DNA from: Rotaria sp. Silwood1
Lineage: Eukaryota; Rotifera; Eurotatoria; Philodinida; Philodinidae
DNA: 64,000 nt
Assembly: GCA_905250075.1 (NCBI GenBank)
Contig: CAJNOP010000009.1
Location: forward strand, 4,545,310 to 4,609,309
Direction: 5' to 3'
Shown here one piece after another: positions 12,181 to 24,001 of the stretch. The position numbers and the translations under genes were made by a program. Positions within the stretch are counted from its first letter, which is position 1; every line of letters starts with the position of its first letter. Under the pieces are notes generated by a model. The model worked only from the letters and a program-made list of their open reading frames with translations. It ran no database searches and had not been told where the DNA came from.

Positions 12181-15100
12181 ATGAATGATTGTTCGCACAG
12201 AAGAACAACAGAAGAGATGGCGACGACAACAACAACTACTGATCGAACATTTCTTTCATCTGATATACCTTTCAGTTTGTTCACTAACAACTTTAAACAA
12301 GATTCCATCCATGATCTAAAGGAAGAGAGTAAAACATTTCTATGGCATCAATTTATGCTTGATGTTCTCCTTGATGTTCCTCGCTCACCAAAAGACATCG
12401 AAAACATGATTGCGGCTTGTCATCTTGTGAATGATTATGATCGCGACGAGCCAATTACATTATTGCAACATGAGATCGATAGATTTTTAACGGAGTATAG
12501 CTCCGATACGACGATAAATTGGTACACGCAAGATTCATTTCTCTATCGTGCCTTCAACAAGGCTTGTCGGATGCTCAATAGTGATGCAATAATCTTATTT
12601 CATCCGATTATTAAGGATCTTACTGCTCAATTGAAACAGTATCACAATCAACAGATGACTAGCGGAGAGCTTGCACTACCGTTGACTGTTTATCGTGGAC
12701 AAACAAAAATGGCCAATGATGAATTGAAGAAAATTGAAGAGAATATTGATGGTCTTATATCGATGCACACATTTTTATCGACAACAGTGCACTATAATGT
12801 CGCTTATGATTATGTTTTTGGTGCTGATCCAGATACAACCGTAATCTTTCAAATTACTGTTAAAGACACAGAACAAGGCAAACGCATGAATACATTTGCT
12901 CGTATCTCTCAAAAAAGTTCATTTAAGGATGAAGAAGAAGTTCTTTTCGGTGTGTCATCCGTCTTTCGAATCATTTCTGTTCAACAAGAATATTGTTTCT
13001 GGTTTATCGAATTAGAATCAACCACTTTCAAAGAAGATGAAACTGTGCAAAGATTTATGAGCGAGATTCAAACTTATTTGTATCAAAGTTCTGGTAAACA
13101 AGTACCGTTTTTTGTTTTCAAACAATTGTTTACAATTGATTCTATTAATTATGCTCGACCGTTCATCGAACTAACACGCTTCATTCTTGTTGAAACAATT
13201 CAATCGTTTCTGGCTCAGGCTTATAAGAAAGAAGGTCGCATGAGAGAATTGATCGAAAACGTGCCGGACTTACATGCATTAATCACAATGAGCAACGCAG
13301 AGATTGTTCGTCCGAAAAGCAGAATTATCTGTCTTCTTTTCGATATGTTACATGATTTTCTCTATCCAAAGAATAACAAGGATCAAGAAGTAATACTTTT
13401 TGATAACAATAATGGCGCATCTTTACTGTGTTTCGGTGGATTTTTATTACTGACCGGTGACTTAATGAAGGGTTGTCGATATTTTAAAATACTTCTAGAA
13501 AATGGATCTATCGATGACACAATGAAACTCTTTATACATAGAATATTAGAAGCAAGTGATGTTGCCATAAAGGACAAAGAACTGGTATGGAATTCTGATA
13601 AGATGGCAATGAAAGTACTTGAAACTTCTGCCGCACAATTTATGCCTGGTTGGTTTCCGAATCTTATTGCTTCTACTCATGTGACTATAGATGATCCCAA
13701 CAAGAAGATAGAAAATAGAGTGAGTAAGTCCGATTTGTTGATCAATCAAGAATCGTTAGACAATACAGTTGATGAAAAACTACGTCTAATATATTTGGGT
13801 CACACTTATTTTCAAAAAGACAATTTTCTGGAAGCACTCAACTACTGGGAAGAAGCAGCAGAAATCGAATCTCATATGCCTGCTTCAGCCGAAACGATCT
13901 ATAATGGAAGTGTTTATATTCAAATGGCTGCAGCATACTTCAGATTGAACAATAAGATCGATGCTTTAAACACCATGGAAAAAGCCATCGAATATCTGAA
14001 ATCTTATTATCCACCAACACATCGAATGTTTGCTACTTTGAACTTCTTGCACGGATATTACCTCATGTACAATGAAAAGCTTTCTGAGGCGATCAAATCC
14101 TTCAATAAATCATTGGAAAATCCGCATTTTTCTAACAATGAAGATTTTTGTGCTCTAGTTTATACTTTATTAGTCTCTGCTTCTATGCAATATGGTGATC
14201 TGGACTCTGCAGAGTACTATTGCCTTCGAGCAGTCGCATATAAATCAACAAATATTGGAGCACAAGCTATTCATATCTTAAGACAAATACCGGAGCTAAA
14301 AATGGTGGCTCAATACAATGGTCCAGATTTCATTCGTGAAATGATTAGTGGTAATCTTCAATCTGTTCAACAATTAATTTCGCAGATACATCCCCATTCG
14401 AGTACCATTTCTGGATTAAACAATGAGGAAACATGGACTTTCGAAAAATTTATTACTGTTGCTGATCATTATCGTCATCGAAAAGATAATGAACATGCTG
14501 AATTGTATTATAGCAAAGCACTCGACAAGATGACAGAAGCCGAATCGAAATCTATGTGGAATGTCTATAGAAAAATGGTCAGAATGGGTAGTAACAGCGA
14601 TCAATATCAGGATTATTTTATCAAACAATTTTCCAAATATGATGATAATAATCCAAATCATTTTTCAATGATTGCTACACTACAAACAATCCTGTATAAA
14701 TTGAGTCTCTTCCAAAATGAATATACAGTGGCATTCGATTGCTTGATAAGTAGTGTATTGATGGCGGTAAAATCATTATTTTATCAAAGTAAAGCCGATT
14801 CAAAGTGTATATCCAAACTACTTGATGGCTTTCTCCATCATGATTTAATCGCTAAGGTTGCCATCTTTCTAACAAAATTGATGGATTTCTATTCAATCGA
14901 TTTAATAGCGCATCTCCAACCGATTTTATCGAAATATATAGTTATTGATGATCTAGCTTCAATCATACATCATACAGCGGTGGATTGTTTCTTTGATCGA
15001 ATGAAGTCGAAATGCGAGAATGATCCATTGGCGGAGACCATTTTTCGATTTCTCCATACGATATTAAAATGTTTGCGCCAGAGTATTAGTTCGACGGAGG

Positions 15101-15369
15101 AATCAATACTCCCATTTGGAGATCAAGTTTTGAAGTTTCTTAGAAATTACAAGGATGAAAAATCACCGTGGTTCTCTTTGATGAATGCTTTAGAATCGTT
15201 ATGTATCGGTGACAATGAAAATTTCTTCATCAATGTCGATCATTTTCGATTGCAAACAGCTACTTTTGAACGATACCAACAACTGAAAGAAAATTTATCT
15301 ATTATCTTTGCAAAATTTGATGAAACTAAGCTGTATTCATACTTAAAACGTATCGACAAAATTTTGTGA
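12181..15369 (+). CDS. NAD:arginine ADP-ribosyltransferase (ART) - TPR protein
   Basis: A single-exon gene of 1,062 residues. I place the start at the ATG at 12181; the frame extends seven codons upstream but without an ATG. The N-terminal half has the R-S-ExE signature of arginine-type mono-ADP-ribosyltransferases: YRGQ (Arg 172), FLSTT (Ser 200) and EEEVLF (Glu 251 and Glu 253), spaced as in the ART fold. Residues about 533-700 hold TPR-type repeats (YLGHTYFQKDNFLEALNYWE; AAAYFRLNNKIDALNTMEKA; SAEYYCLRAV), and a helical region follows to the end. There is no signal peptide, so an intracellular enzyme is likely, with the TPRs choosing the target. Vertebrate ARTs are mostly surface or secreted; ART-TPR fusions are a known expansion in bdelloids. 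The target residue and substrate are not visible. Confidence 0.88.
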   Translation: MNDCSHRRTTEEMATTTTTTDRTFLSSDIPFSLFTNNFKQDSIHDLKEESKTFLWHQFMLDVLLDVPRSPKDIENMIAACHLVNDYDRDEPITLLQHEIDRFLTEYSSDTTINWYTQDSFLYRAFNKACRMLNSDAIILFHPIIKDLTAQLKQYHNQQMTSGELALPLTVYRGQTKMANDELKKIEENIDGLISMHTFLSTTVHYNVAYDYVFGADPDTTVIFQITVKDTEQGKRMNTFARISQKSSFKDEEEVLFGVSSVFRIISVQQEYCFWFIELESTTFKEDETVQRFMSEIQTYLYQSSGKQVPFFVFKQLFTIDSINYARPFIELTRFILVETIQSFLAQAYKKEGRMRELIENVPDLHALITMSNAEIVRPKSRIICLLFDMLHDFLYPKNNKDQEVILFDNNNGASLLCFGGFLLLTGDLMKGCRYFKILLENGSIDDTMKLFIHRILEASDVAIKDKELVWNSDKMAMKVLETSAAQFMPGWFPNLIASTHVTIDDPNKKIENRVSKSDLLINQESLDNTVDEKLRLIYLGHTYFQKDNFLEALNYWEEAAEIESHMPASAETIYNGSVYIQMAAAYFRLNNKIDALNTMEKAIEYLKSYYPPTHRMFATLNFLHGYYLMYNEKLSEAIKSFNKSLENPHFSNNEDFCALVYTLLVSASMQYGDLDSAEYYCLRAVAYKSTNIGAQAIHILRQIPELKMVAQYNGPDFIREMISGNLQSVQQLISQIHPHSSTISGLNNEETWTFEKFITVADHYRHRKDNEHAELYYSKALDKMTEAESKSMWNVYRKMVRMGSNSDQYQDYFIKQFSKYDDNNPNHFSMIATLQTILYKLSLFQNEYTVAFDCLISSVLMAVKSLFYQSKADSKCISKLLDGFLHHDLIAKVAIFLTKLMDFYSIDLIAHLQPILSKYIVIDDLASIIHHTAVDCFFDRMKSKCENDPLAETIFRFLHTILKCLRQSISSTEESILPFGDQVLKFLRNYKDEKSPWFSLMNALESLCIGDNENFFINVDHFRLQTATFERYQQLKENLSIIFAKFDETKLYSYLKRIDKIL

Positions 15370-16737
15370 ACTTCTACATATTTCTTATATTCATATGAAC
15401 TAATGAGTGTTTCAGACCAAATAAACCTTTCTATATTTTATTGGCATATTTATTAATAAAAAATTGTTCAGTTTTACTTTTTTTTTTAATTTTTTGAAAG
15501 ATTCGCCTTTTCATCCTCTACACGAATCTATATGCTGGTTCATATCATGGCCCAATCAAGATCTTTCATAATTAAAGTGATTTCTGATAGTTTAGTGTGG
15601 ATGAGGGTTATTTGAGACTGAGATTTAGATATCAGCCTTGTCCTTACTTACATTGTTAAATAGGAAACAATTCTGAAATAGATGTGAAATATTGATGCTG
15701 ACCATTATTCACTTAATGTATGTTGTCAATAGAACATGGAAAGAAAATATCTGAATAATAGGCATTAATTGGATTTTTTAAGGATTTGAAACGAAACAGA
15801 AGGTGATATGAGGAAGTGTAGGTTCGAATCTCCCGATAAATAGTAATGAAGTGTGTGAAGAGCCATAACCAGTTATATGGTGGGGTGAAACTGTGAGTTG
15901 AACACATAATATTGGATCTTTCGTGCCGTACATATTTGTTCTAGTGAAATGATCGAAAGCAATAAAGTACGGACCATTTATTAATTTAAATGTGATCTAA
16001 GAACAATAACTAATCATCAGATTGACTATTCTTGATTTTCTATTCGTACTCAATGATCTTCAGAATGTTACGGATATATCTATTTCCCTTATCATGCTGA
16101 GAAACAGTCAAATTATTCCTTAGGTATACGTAAATTGCGTTTGTGAGCATACTGAACCGCAAAGGATATGATTGTCTGTCTTCTCTGGCGGCACTATGTT
16201 TGATTATACTAACGTGGATTTTTTTTATTCAATGTATTCTGACGAAGATGGCATAAAAAATTCTTCTAACTGTAATGTTTATAGCATTATTTTCAGTATT
16301 ACTCTGATTGAACAGAAAATGTATGAGAGATCATCACATTCTATTCTTCATTTTTCCATGCCTATACCTTTCAATAGATTCATTTATTGTTATTCTATGT
16401 TTTTATTGCTGTTTCACGCATACTTTTTTTTACATTGTCAATTATAATTACTTATAATCTTTTAGAACTATAGCTTAAGAATATCTTAATATACAAGTAA
16501 TTTTAAAGCAGAAACCCCAAAAACTATTGAAAATATGTATAGAATTCAAAGTTTATATTCTTGACGTGTATCAAACATTGTGAATTAACAATTTAAGATA
16601 TGATGAGTACGAAAAAAACTACAACTATTTTATTACCATTGTTTAATCAGAACTCATTTTCATAGTTTTAAAATATTCTTGGCTAATATATGTACGATAT
16701 TTAAAATAATAGTGTTGTTGGCATAAGATACAATAAT
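15370..16737. other. intergenic region
   Basis: Contains polyadenylation-type AATAAA signals shortly after the ART-TPR stop (about 15,418 and 15,455). The rest is AT-rich without a convincing gene. The frame at 16172-16447 lacks an ATG start and shows no domain. Confidence 0.45.
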
Positions 16738-17493
16738 TCAAATCTGTCCCATACCACCGTCAACGAAAAGTTCTATACCTGTTACGTAGCTACTATCATC
16801 TGAAGCAAGAAAAACCACAACTTTAGCTACTTCATCAGGTGTACCCAGACGATTCATTGTTGTAGCAGCTGCACATGCGTCGACATATTCTTTCTGTTCG
16901 TTTTCAGTGTTTCCTACATTTCTTAGTATCGGTGTATCTATTGGTCCTGGACTTACAGCATTCACTCGAATATGACGTTCTTTTAGATCGACTGTCCAGC
17001 ACCGAGCAAAAGATCGAACAGCCGCTTTTGAAGCACTGTAAACACTTTCATTTGGATATGCTTTGATAGATCCAACTGATGCATTCAATATAATCGATCC
17101 ACCATTGGCAAAAATTGGTAAAGCTTTCTGTACAGTAAATAAAACACCTTTAACATTGATATTGAATGTATCATCAAAATGTTTTTCAGTAACTAAATGA
17201 ATTGGTGCGGTCTCGAAAATTGCAGCGTTAGCGAAGAGAATATCTAAACGACCTTTTTCTTTTTGAATCAAGCTGTATAATCTATCAAGATCAGCCATAT
17301 TGGATACATCTCCTTGCACAGCAGTGACATTTTTGCTATTAATCTTTTTTATGGCTTCATCAAGTGCAGTTTGACGTCGTCCAGTGATGAAAACATGTTC
17401 TGCTCCTTCATCGATAAATCGTTTAGCAGTAGCCAAACCAATACCATCAGAACCTCCTGTGATGAGAGCAATTTTTCCTTCAAGTTTACCCAT
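16738..17493 (-). CDS. Short-chain dehydrogenase/reductase (classical SDR)
   Basis: An intronless 251-residue protein, the normal length of classical SDRs. The cofactor motif TGGSDGIG is at 12-19, the structural NAA at 89-91 (usually NNAG), the catalytic Ser 139 in NASVGS, and the Tyr-Lys pair in YSASK at Tyr 152 and Lys 156. The C-terminal YVTGIELFVDGG is the usual SDR ending. Arg/Lys at 39-41 after the second strand (TGRR) fits NADP(H) preference. It should reduce or oxidise a small carbonyl or alcohol in the cytosol; the substrate cannot be told. The sequence style, without introns and close to FabG-like bacterial proteins, suggests horizontal acquisition, which is inference. The ATG is at 17491-17493. 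Confidence 0.9.
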   Translation of the reverse strand: MGKLEGKIALITGGSDGIGLATAKRFIDEGAEHVFITGRRQTALDEAIKKINSKNVTAVQGDVSNMADLDRLYSLIQKEKGRLDILFANAAIFETAPIHLVTEKHFDDTFNINVKGVLFTVQKALPIFANGGSIILNASVGSIKAYPNESVYSASKAAVRSFARCWTVDLKERHIRVNAVSPGPIDTPILRNVGNTENEQKEYVDACAAATTMNRLGTPDEVAKVVVFLASDDSSYVTGIELFVDGGMGQI

Positions 17494-20400
17494 TTGTCTT
17501 TTAGTCTAGTCGTTGATTGCCTATGCTTATTCACTATTGTACACTATATTAAAAACTTACAACCTATCATACGTTTTAATGCCTAAATAAATGTTTCGCT
17601 TGTGGTGATATTTATTTTGTATTCTATTACAAAAACTACTCTCATCATGATTACCTTGATTCTTTTTCGTTCTTGATTTTCTTTTATTAAGGCAAAGAAA
17701 GCTTGTAAATGCTCCTTCCTTTCAATCGTCGCAGATAACTTGCAATTAAGATATGCACTTTTCAAATAGAAACAGGCATAATTTTGTATATGACATAGAA
17801 ATGTCACACCAAGTTTTCATGTCCAAAAATGTTTATTTGCTGTTGACAATATCCGAAAAAAAACTAAATCGTTTTCAAAGTGTTGCAATAATTTTTACGA
17901 TTAGATGGATAAAATTCATCGTTTATATGAACGTATTATATCCATGGAGCATGTTTTAGTTTTTGTCTTTTGTAATTAACGAGCAAACAGCCGTAGAGCC
18001 TATTTTCCAACAGAAGAATTAGTTTTTGAAATATGTATTGAATAGACCACCAATGTTGACGTTAAATGTTAATTTGCTTTTTTATCATTCTCGTTTCATA
18101 CACATAAGTTTTCGACTGAGACCCACGAGAAAGATGTAGCTTCTAGTCAAAAAATCTTTGGTAAATAGCACAAATACTATGGTCGCGACCAGCAGCCGAC
18201 TTTGCCCAGTTATGTTTAATTCTGACAGAAACTAGAAAAATCCTATTACTAGATCAGGATGTTAGATTTCCTCTATTCTACAGAATTTTACTGCTGGAAT
18301 CGATCTAATGTCATTCATCTGAGTACTTACCTAAAACTGTAATCTATCAGCTATACATCAGAAATTCCATAAGATTTATTTATGGATTAGAGTTCCAAAT
18401 GACTTGATTCTTATAGGAATTCATTGTAAAATACTTTTCTAAAAGGTAGACATATTCATGATTCATTTTGAATTTCGTTGCCACTATTACCTTGTGTCAC
18501 ATAGATATGAAAATTGAAATGTAATAATTATAAATATAACATTATTAACATTATATCTTGTAGTATGTTCTGTTTTTTGAATTAGACATATTTAGAGATT
18601 AAGATATGAAATACAAAAATCAGACATATATTATGGAGCACCAGTTATCAAATTAATTATTTCTGCTTAATTTCTACTTTTGACATTAAATTTCAAACTG
18701 ATTTTTTTTCTCATGATGTCGTTTCGATTTCAATCTCTTATCTATCTCATGCCCTTCTGTAATTTTTGCTTAACAATTTTTGATTTTTTATATTTTTAAC
18801 GATTTTTCGTAGTGTCGTTCGTTTGGTCTCTCTGATCATGTTTTCTTTGCATGACTGTTATCTTTTGCTTTACCACTCTTACGTGTTATTATTTTCACTA
18901 TCTTTACTTATGTGAATCCATATTTATAAGGCTTTTTCATCCTAGTATTAGGTTACTTGAATAAATATTCAAATATACAATCATGTCTTTAAACAGATAG
19001 AAAAAAAACCTGGAAGCACTTTTGCATGCAATTACGATTCATGATTATGAGTCAAAAATATTTGAAGAATTAATCTGTAGAAGTGTTCAAGAATTTATAA
19101 GGTACAGTTTCTAAAATTGAGGTAATTCATGAAGTAATCATTTATAGATAATGATCATGGACCAAGATAAACATCCAAAACAAGGTACACCTTTCAATAT
19201 TTTTCATACATTTTTATTATTCTTTTATGAGATTCGTATCCATTCTTAACCTATGGTCAAAGCTTCATTTGTCGAGAATAGAACTTCGAAATGTGTTTAT
19301 TAGCTCATATGATAATCTTAAAGAGTTTTCTAGTCGAGAACCTTTAAATGTATCACTATTTCCTTCGAAATCCAATCCAAATGTAATCTTATATGAAAGA
19401 TAAAAAAGAATCAAGATCGATTTTGTTACTTGTTTTTGTTTTTCAAAGAATCCGTTAGTTTATGAATGAAAAATAAAGTGAAAAATTCTTATACTATTCT
19501 TTCAAGATTTATTGCTAAAACTCAATTGAAATCTAAATTCTCTATAAATTTTCTCATGAATATTTGTTGATTGAGTCACGTATAATCATTCTCATTTATA
19601 ACAAAGTCAAAGAAACATACTATTAGAAAAAAGAATCCAAATATTAACACAAAAACTTTTATCTACTTGGTTATATGCTTCATTTTGGTAGGACTACTTG
19701 GCACAAATCACGGCTAGACCTAAGTAAGTTGTCAATAATAATACAAATATAATGATTCGTCACAAAACTATTGAGTTTTCAATATATCCATTTTCTAGAA
19801 GCCTCAGATTTTCAGAGAACTCGCACTTTTGAACTTTGATCTACAACTTAGGGGGTACAAAGAATTCAACTAGACTAGTTTCCACAAAAAATTTATGTTA
19901 TTTTTTTACGGACGCTAATCTAGTGAAGTTCGCTACATGCACATAACTTCAGACCAAAAATTCGAATATATGAGTTTTTCGAAAATCGAGCGTCATACAA
20001 GAATTTCTCGAAACTAGACATATTGAGAACCCGATAGCTGACTGAAATCGCATAGGAACTTGATTCTTCTTAGAGCTTCTCATTAGACTATTATGTAGTA
20101 TCTACAAGAACAAAATCGTTGAAATTGGAAGGGAACATCTGAAGAGGTTCCCTCTTTTGTCAAGATAATTAGCTTTTTCGTTTTGTTTTTTTTGAAGCTT
20201 TCAGTTTACATCGACTCAAGGTAATTGTACTGGTAGCTGTAAGTATACTTCTCACGTCAATCAATGTGGTGATGGATGCTTTTGCTCTCCAAGATGGGCA
20301 GGATATGGAGTCTGTGAAACATCAAACAAGTAATTTTATCTTCTAATACACATATTTCCCGGCTCATCCAGTAATTAAAAATCTTAAAAGAAAACCAACA

Positions 20401-23146
20401 TCTTTCAAATATTTCTTTTGTATTAATTAATATTACTAATAATAAAAGAAACAAAAATAAACTATAATTAACAAGTACAGTTATAATCAGATATAATAAA
20501 ACAAAAAGTTCACAAAAATTCAAATCAAGCATGTAATATTGAAAAACTTTGACAACAATTATGTAGGAACAGACCGATACTTTTAAAGTTTGTAGAAAAC
20601 ATCCTACGTTATATCAACTACCTTATTTCATCATAATTAGTAATCAAGTATGTACTGATTTATCAAGACACAAGTACAAGTTTACAACATTATCTTCTTT
20701 AATTTGTGAAGTTATTAATTTGGTCGAATATATTATGATGAATGACCATATGTACTGTCTAATATATAAGTATAGGATGAAAACTAAAAGAAATTATTTT
20801 CAAACATCATTTCTTGTATTCAAGGTCGCTTCTTTAAGGTTTTATAGATTGTTGAAATCCGATGAATATATATTTAAGCTTTGTCTTCACTATGAAAAAT
20901 AGCATTGAAAATCAGGTAAAATAATGTCTACTAAAAGTCTTACAGATACTTAAAAAGAAAATATAATTCATCTGAAGGCTATAACTCATAAGGCGCTTTA
21001 TGCAAATGATCTCCATATACTTGCTAAGATAATGCAATATTTTCAAAGTTAAAAACCAAATATATATTGAAAAGTTAATGCATGAAAGAGTTCTATTCAA
21101 AAAAAAACTGCTTTAAGAAAGTTTAAAACCGAAAAGAGTTTCAATGTTTCCAAGTTCTTCGAAAATGAATTGTTTTATATGTTGCAAAGATAACAAATGA
21201 GTTATATCCGATAGAGTTTCTTTTTTTTTTTACTAGATATTCCTACATTTGTATTCTATCAATAGTTGTAATGCCAACAGTTCAAAGTCATGTTTACTAG
21301 ATGAGAGACTCCAAAATAACAAGGAAAGTAAAATGTAGGAAAATCATCAGAAATGATTATAATTTATTAGAATCCTTGAGTCTCAGATTCAAGTTTAAAT
21401 TTCAATTTTTTTTCAATCTTAATGTATTCTATTCTTTTATATATTTTTATTCAATAAAATATTTTTCTTGTGTATTATAGCTATGATTATAAAGTGATCA
21501 AGATCCACTACAATTAAACCTATTTTAAGACGTGACAGCTATTAACAACATAAAATGTTGATTCACTTTATGTATACGTAATACTTGTCATATCTTGATT
21601 CTTTTATAATTCTATTTCGTACATTTTTCTTGTTTAAATATTTACTTATACATGGTAGTTATCATTTGTAAATAACAATTTAATCAATGTCTCTTATTCG
21701 TATCATTATAAAAGAAATGGAGATTGATATTCAAACTGAATGTTCCCTAGAGATGATATTGAGCTTGACGACTATCAAGTGAGACTACCAGAAAAAAAAT
21801 ACTGACTCATAGATGTTAGATCCTTTGTCAAAAGAACTTATATGTCCAATTAAGAATGCAAAGAATTACTAAGAAGTCAACAAAAGCGAAAATCTAGACA
21901 TGGGCAAAATCTACGCTTTTTGAAATAGGAACCATATCGGAATTGCATCTCACAAATCACGAACACAACATTACCGAAAATAACGATAAAGGCATCGATC
22001 TGCAGGACTGCATTTGAAATGAACAGAAATTATAAGGATATTTTAGATCACGACAACAATCATATTGTTAAAGAACAAGAAGACGATGAACCAAATTTCC
22101 GTAATAACTCCTTTTTTTTTTAAACATTTACAACTGTGACTGAAAAAGCAATACATATGAATAATTAATTTAACTTTTTGAAAGAAGATAAAGCAAAGTT
22201 TAACTATCTTTCATGAAAATACTTTCGATTCCCATATTCTTCTGAATTGAAATCAGAATCGCCTGTACTTAAATAGCACTTATGGACTTAATTATTCGAG
22301 TGCTTGATAGACATTAAAAATATTACTTTTCTGTCTAAATCTGTTGTCATCTATGTCAAATATATAAGTTGAAAAAAAAAACTTATGTCACATTTTTTCC
22401 ATACATATTTTCTTTCTACGTTTTCATAAATCCACTTTGACAATCTGTTCATAATATAATATCATTATATAGTCGATAGTGTTCTCTAGCAAACATCTAA
22501 GTGTAGAAATGAAATAATAAGAACTCATTTCTGAAGAAATAATTAAACAAATCATTCCTTAATCTGAATTTGAGATTGAAGAACGATAATTTCATTTTCT
22601 TTTCATTCCTTATTGGATTTTCTATAGATGAAGCAAATATTATATTGAATAAATCTTTTAAAAACCTTTCTATCTATCTATTTTTTTTTGAGACCAAATT
22701 TTTGTTTATTCAAACCTTTCGTTTTCAAAATAGTTCATCAAAAATAATACTAAGCTTTCATTGTAAAATCAACTACAAATTCAAGTAAATATCACACTAT
22801 GAATTTAACAAAAAAAAAAAACAGACAAATATTCATCTTAACTCTTACAAAAACTATTTTAATTACATAAATGCATAGTTACATACTAAATTCTAATAAT
22901 GAAAACTTTGACAAGGACGGTTTCTTTTATAATTAATATAGTGATATGTACTTGAAAAAAGACTATAGGATGAACTATCTAAAAAACTACTATAGTAAAT
23001 AATAATATTAACTTTCAAGAATTGTTTCATCAATATTTCGCATGAAAACCGTAAATAAATGCTTTTTTTTTTGTAAGAAATAAGGATAACAAGAATTTAC
23101 TCAATTAAGTTATAATTATATAAGAAACAAAAATATATCAAAACAT
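17494..23146. other. gene-poor region of about 5.6 kb
   Basis: Very AT-rich. I found no complete gene. Coding-like scraps: about 18,983-19,102 (an ATG frame broken by one TAG, then LEALLHAITIHDYESK before a GT), the cysteine-rich frame at 20205-20333, and 21,720-22,115, where more than one frame is open and none can be chosen. The region may contain decayed genes. Confidence 0.4.
20205..20333 (+). CDS. Cysteine-rich exon-like frame (terminal exon, unrecognised)
   Basis: A 42-codon frame follows directly after a good acceptor (GCTTTCAG) and ends in TAA. It contains six cysteines spaced C-x3-C-x8-C-x3-C-x1-C-x9-C, with glycines between them, as in small disulfide-rich secreted domains (EGF- or knottin-like). 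An upstream hydrophobic, signal-peptide-like segment at about 19,655-19,715 (IYLVICFILVGLLG) is in the right place for a first exon, but it lacks a clear ATG and is followed by in-frame stops before a GTAAGT donor. So this may be a real small secreted protein whose first exon I cannot place, or a remnant. No function is assigned. Confidence 0.35.
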   Translation, partial: FTSTQGNCTGSCKYTSHVNQCGDGCFCSPRWAGYGVCETSNK

Positions 23147-23879
23147 TTAATCATTATTTATATCGTCTGTTGTTTTTTGAAATTCAATTTCAATTGTTTT
23201 TTGATTTCCTGTATTTGAAAATGACAAAAACCAACTTGTTCGAAAATCAGATTTCTTCCATTGTGAATGAAATTCTATTGTAAGATAAATTGTAAATACT
23301 CCCCTAGAGAAAAATAATCAACAATAAAATTATTAGAATTTTTTTTTTTTTGTTTTAATTTTCTTACCATCCAATTCTTGTTAAACAAAATGGAGGTTTA
23401 TCAAGAACAATTTGTGATGGTGTAAATGTTGGATGTAAATTAATTGTAACTTGTTTAATATACTGACTAATATCATCTTGATCATCATTATTTAATTTAA
23501 CAAAAAGTGTCCATTCATGTCTTGTATAATCATAATCACATGATAATAATTGATGTGTATTTCCAATAATTAAACGTTTTTTAATAATTTGTTTACGTTC
23601 ATTCTCTGTTTCAATACGTCTTATTTCATATTCTTTATCATATTGTTGTCGAAATAAATTATGAAGTATTGTATTTGTTTTTAAATGACTAGAAGAAGAA
23701 CGAAGATAATTTAAATCATCTCGACATATTGGACATTGTAATATACGTTCTGATGTTAATATAAAACGTTCCATACATAAAAGACAAAATGTATGTCCAC
23801 ATAATGTTGATATAGGTTCATAAAGTAATTTTAAACAAAATGGACAATCTCGATAAACATTTAATATATCAATATTCAT
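23147..23879 (-). CDS. RING finger - YEATS domain protein
   Basis: Two exons on the minus strand, 23879-23368 and 23303-23147, with a 64-bp GT..AG intron, give 222 residues. An N-terminal C3HC4 RING is complete (Cys 12, 15, 27, His 29, Cys 32, 35, 49, 52), so E3 ubiquitin ligase activity is plausible. Residues from about 105 match a YEATS domain: HEWTLFVKL, then ITINLHPTF-like VTINLHPTF, PPFCLTRIGW and, across the intron, GVFTIYLTIEF. The His and Phe of LHPTF and the Trp of GWG are the positions that cage acyl-lysine in AF9/GAS41. The protein could therefore read acylated histone lysine and ubiquitinate nearby targets, which is inference. Known animal YEATS proteins do not carry a RING. An AG acceptor abuts the ATG (see the trans-splicing finding). 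Confidence 0.8.
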
Positions 23880-24001
23880 CTAAAAAGAAAATATTTATAT
23901 GGAAGCAAAAAAAAAATGCCATTATAAGAAATTTTTTTAAAATAAATCACACCGGTAAAACAAAAATAAAAATCACCGAAAATAAAATTTCATAAAAATA
24001 T

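Noticed and set aside
15805..15880. A tRNA-like B box (GGTTCGAATCTCC) on the plus strand
   Set aside because: No A box at the right distance, the T-arm bases do not pair and no acceptor stem is present.
16172..16447. 91-codon frame ending in hydrophobic residues
   Set aside because: No ATG start, AT-driven hydrophobicity, no domain.
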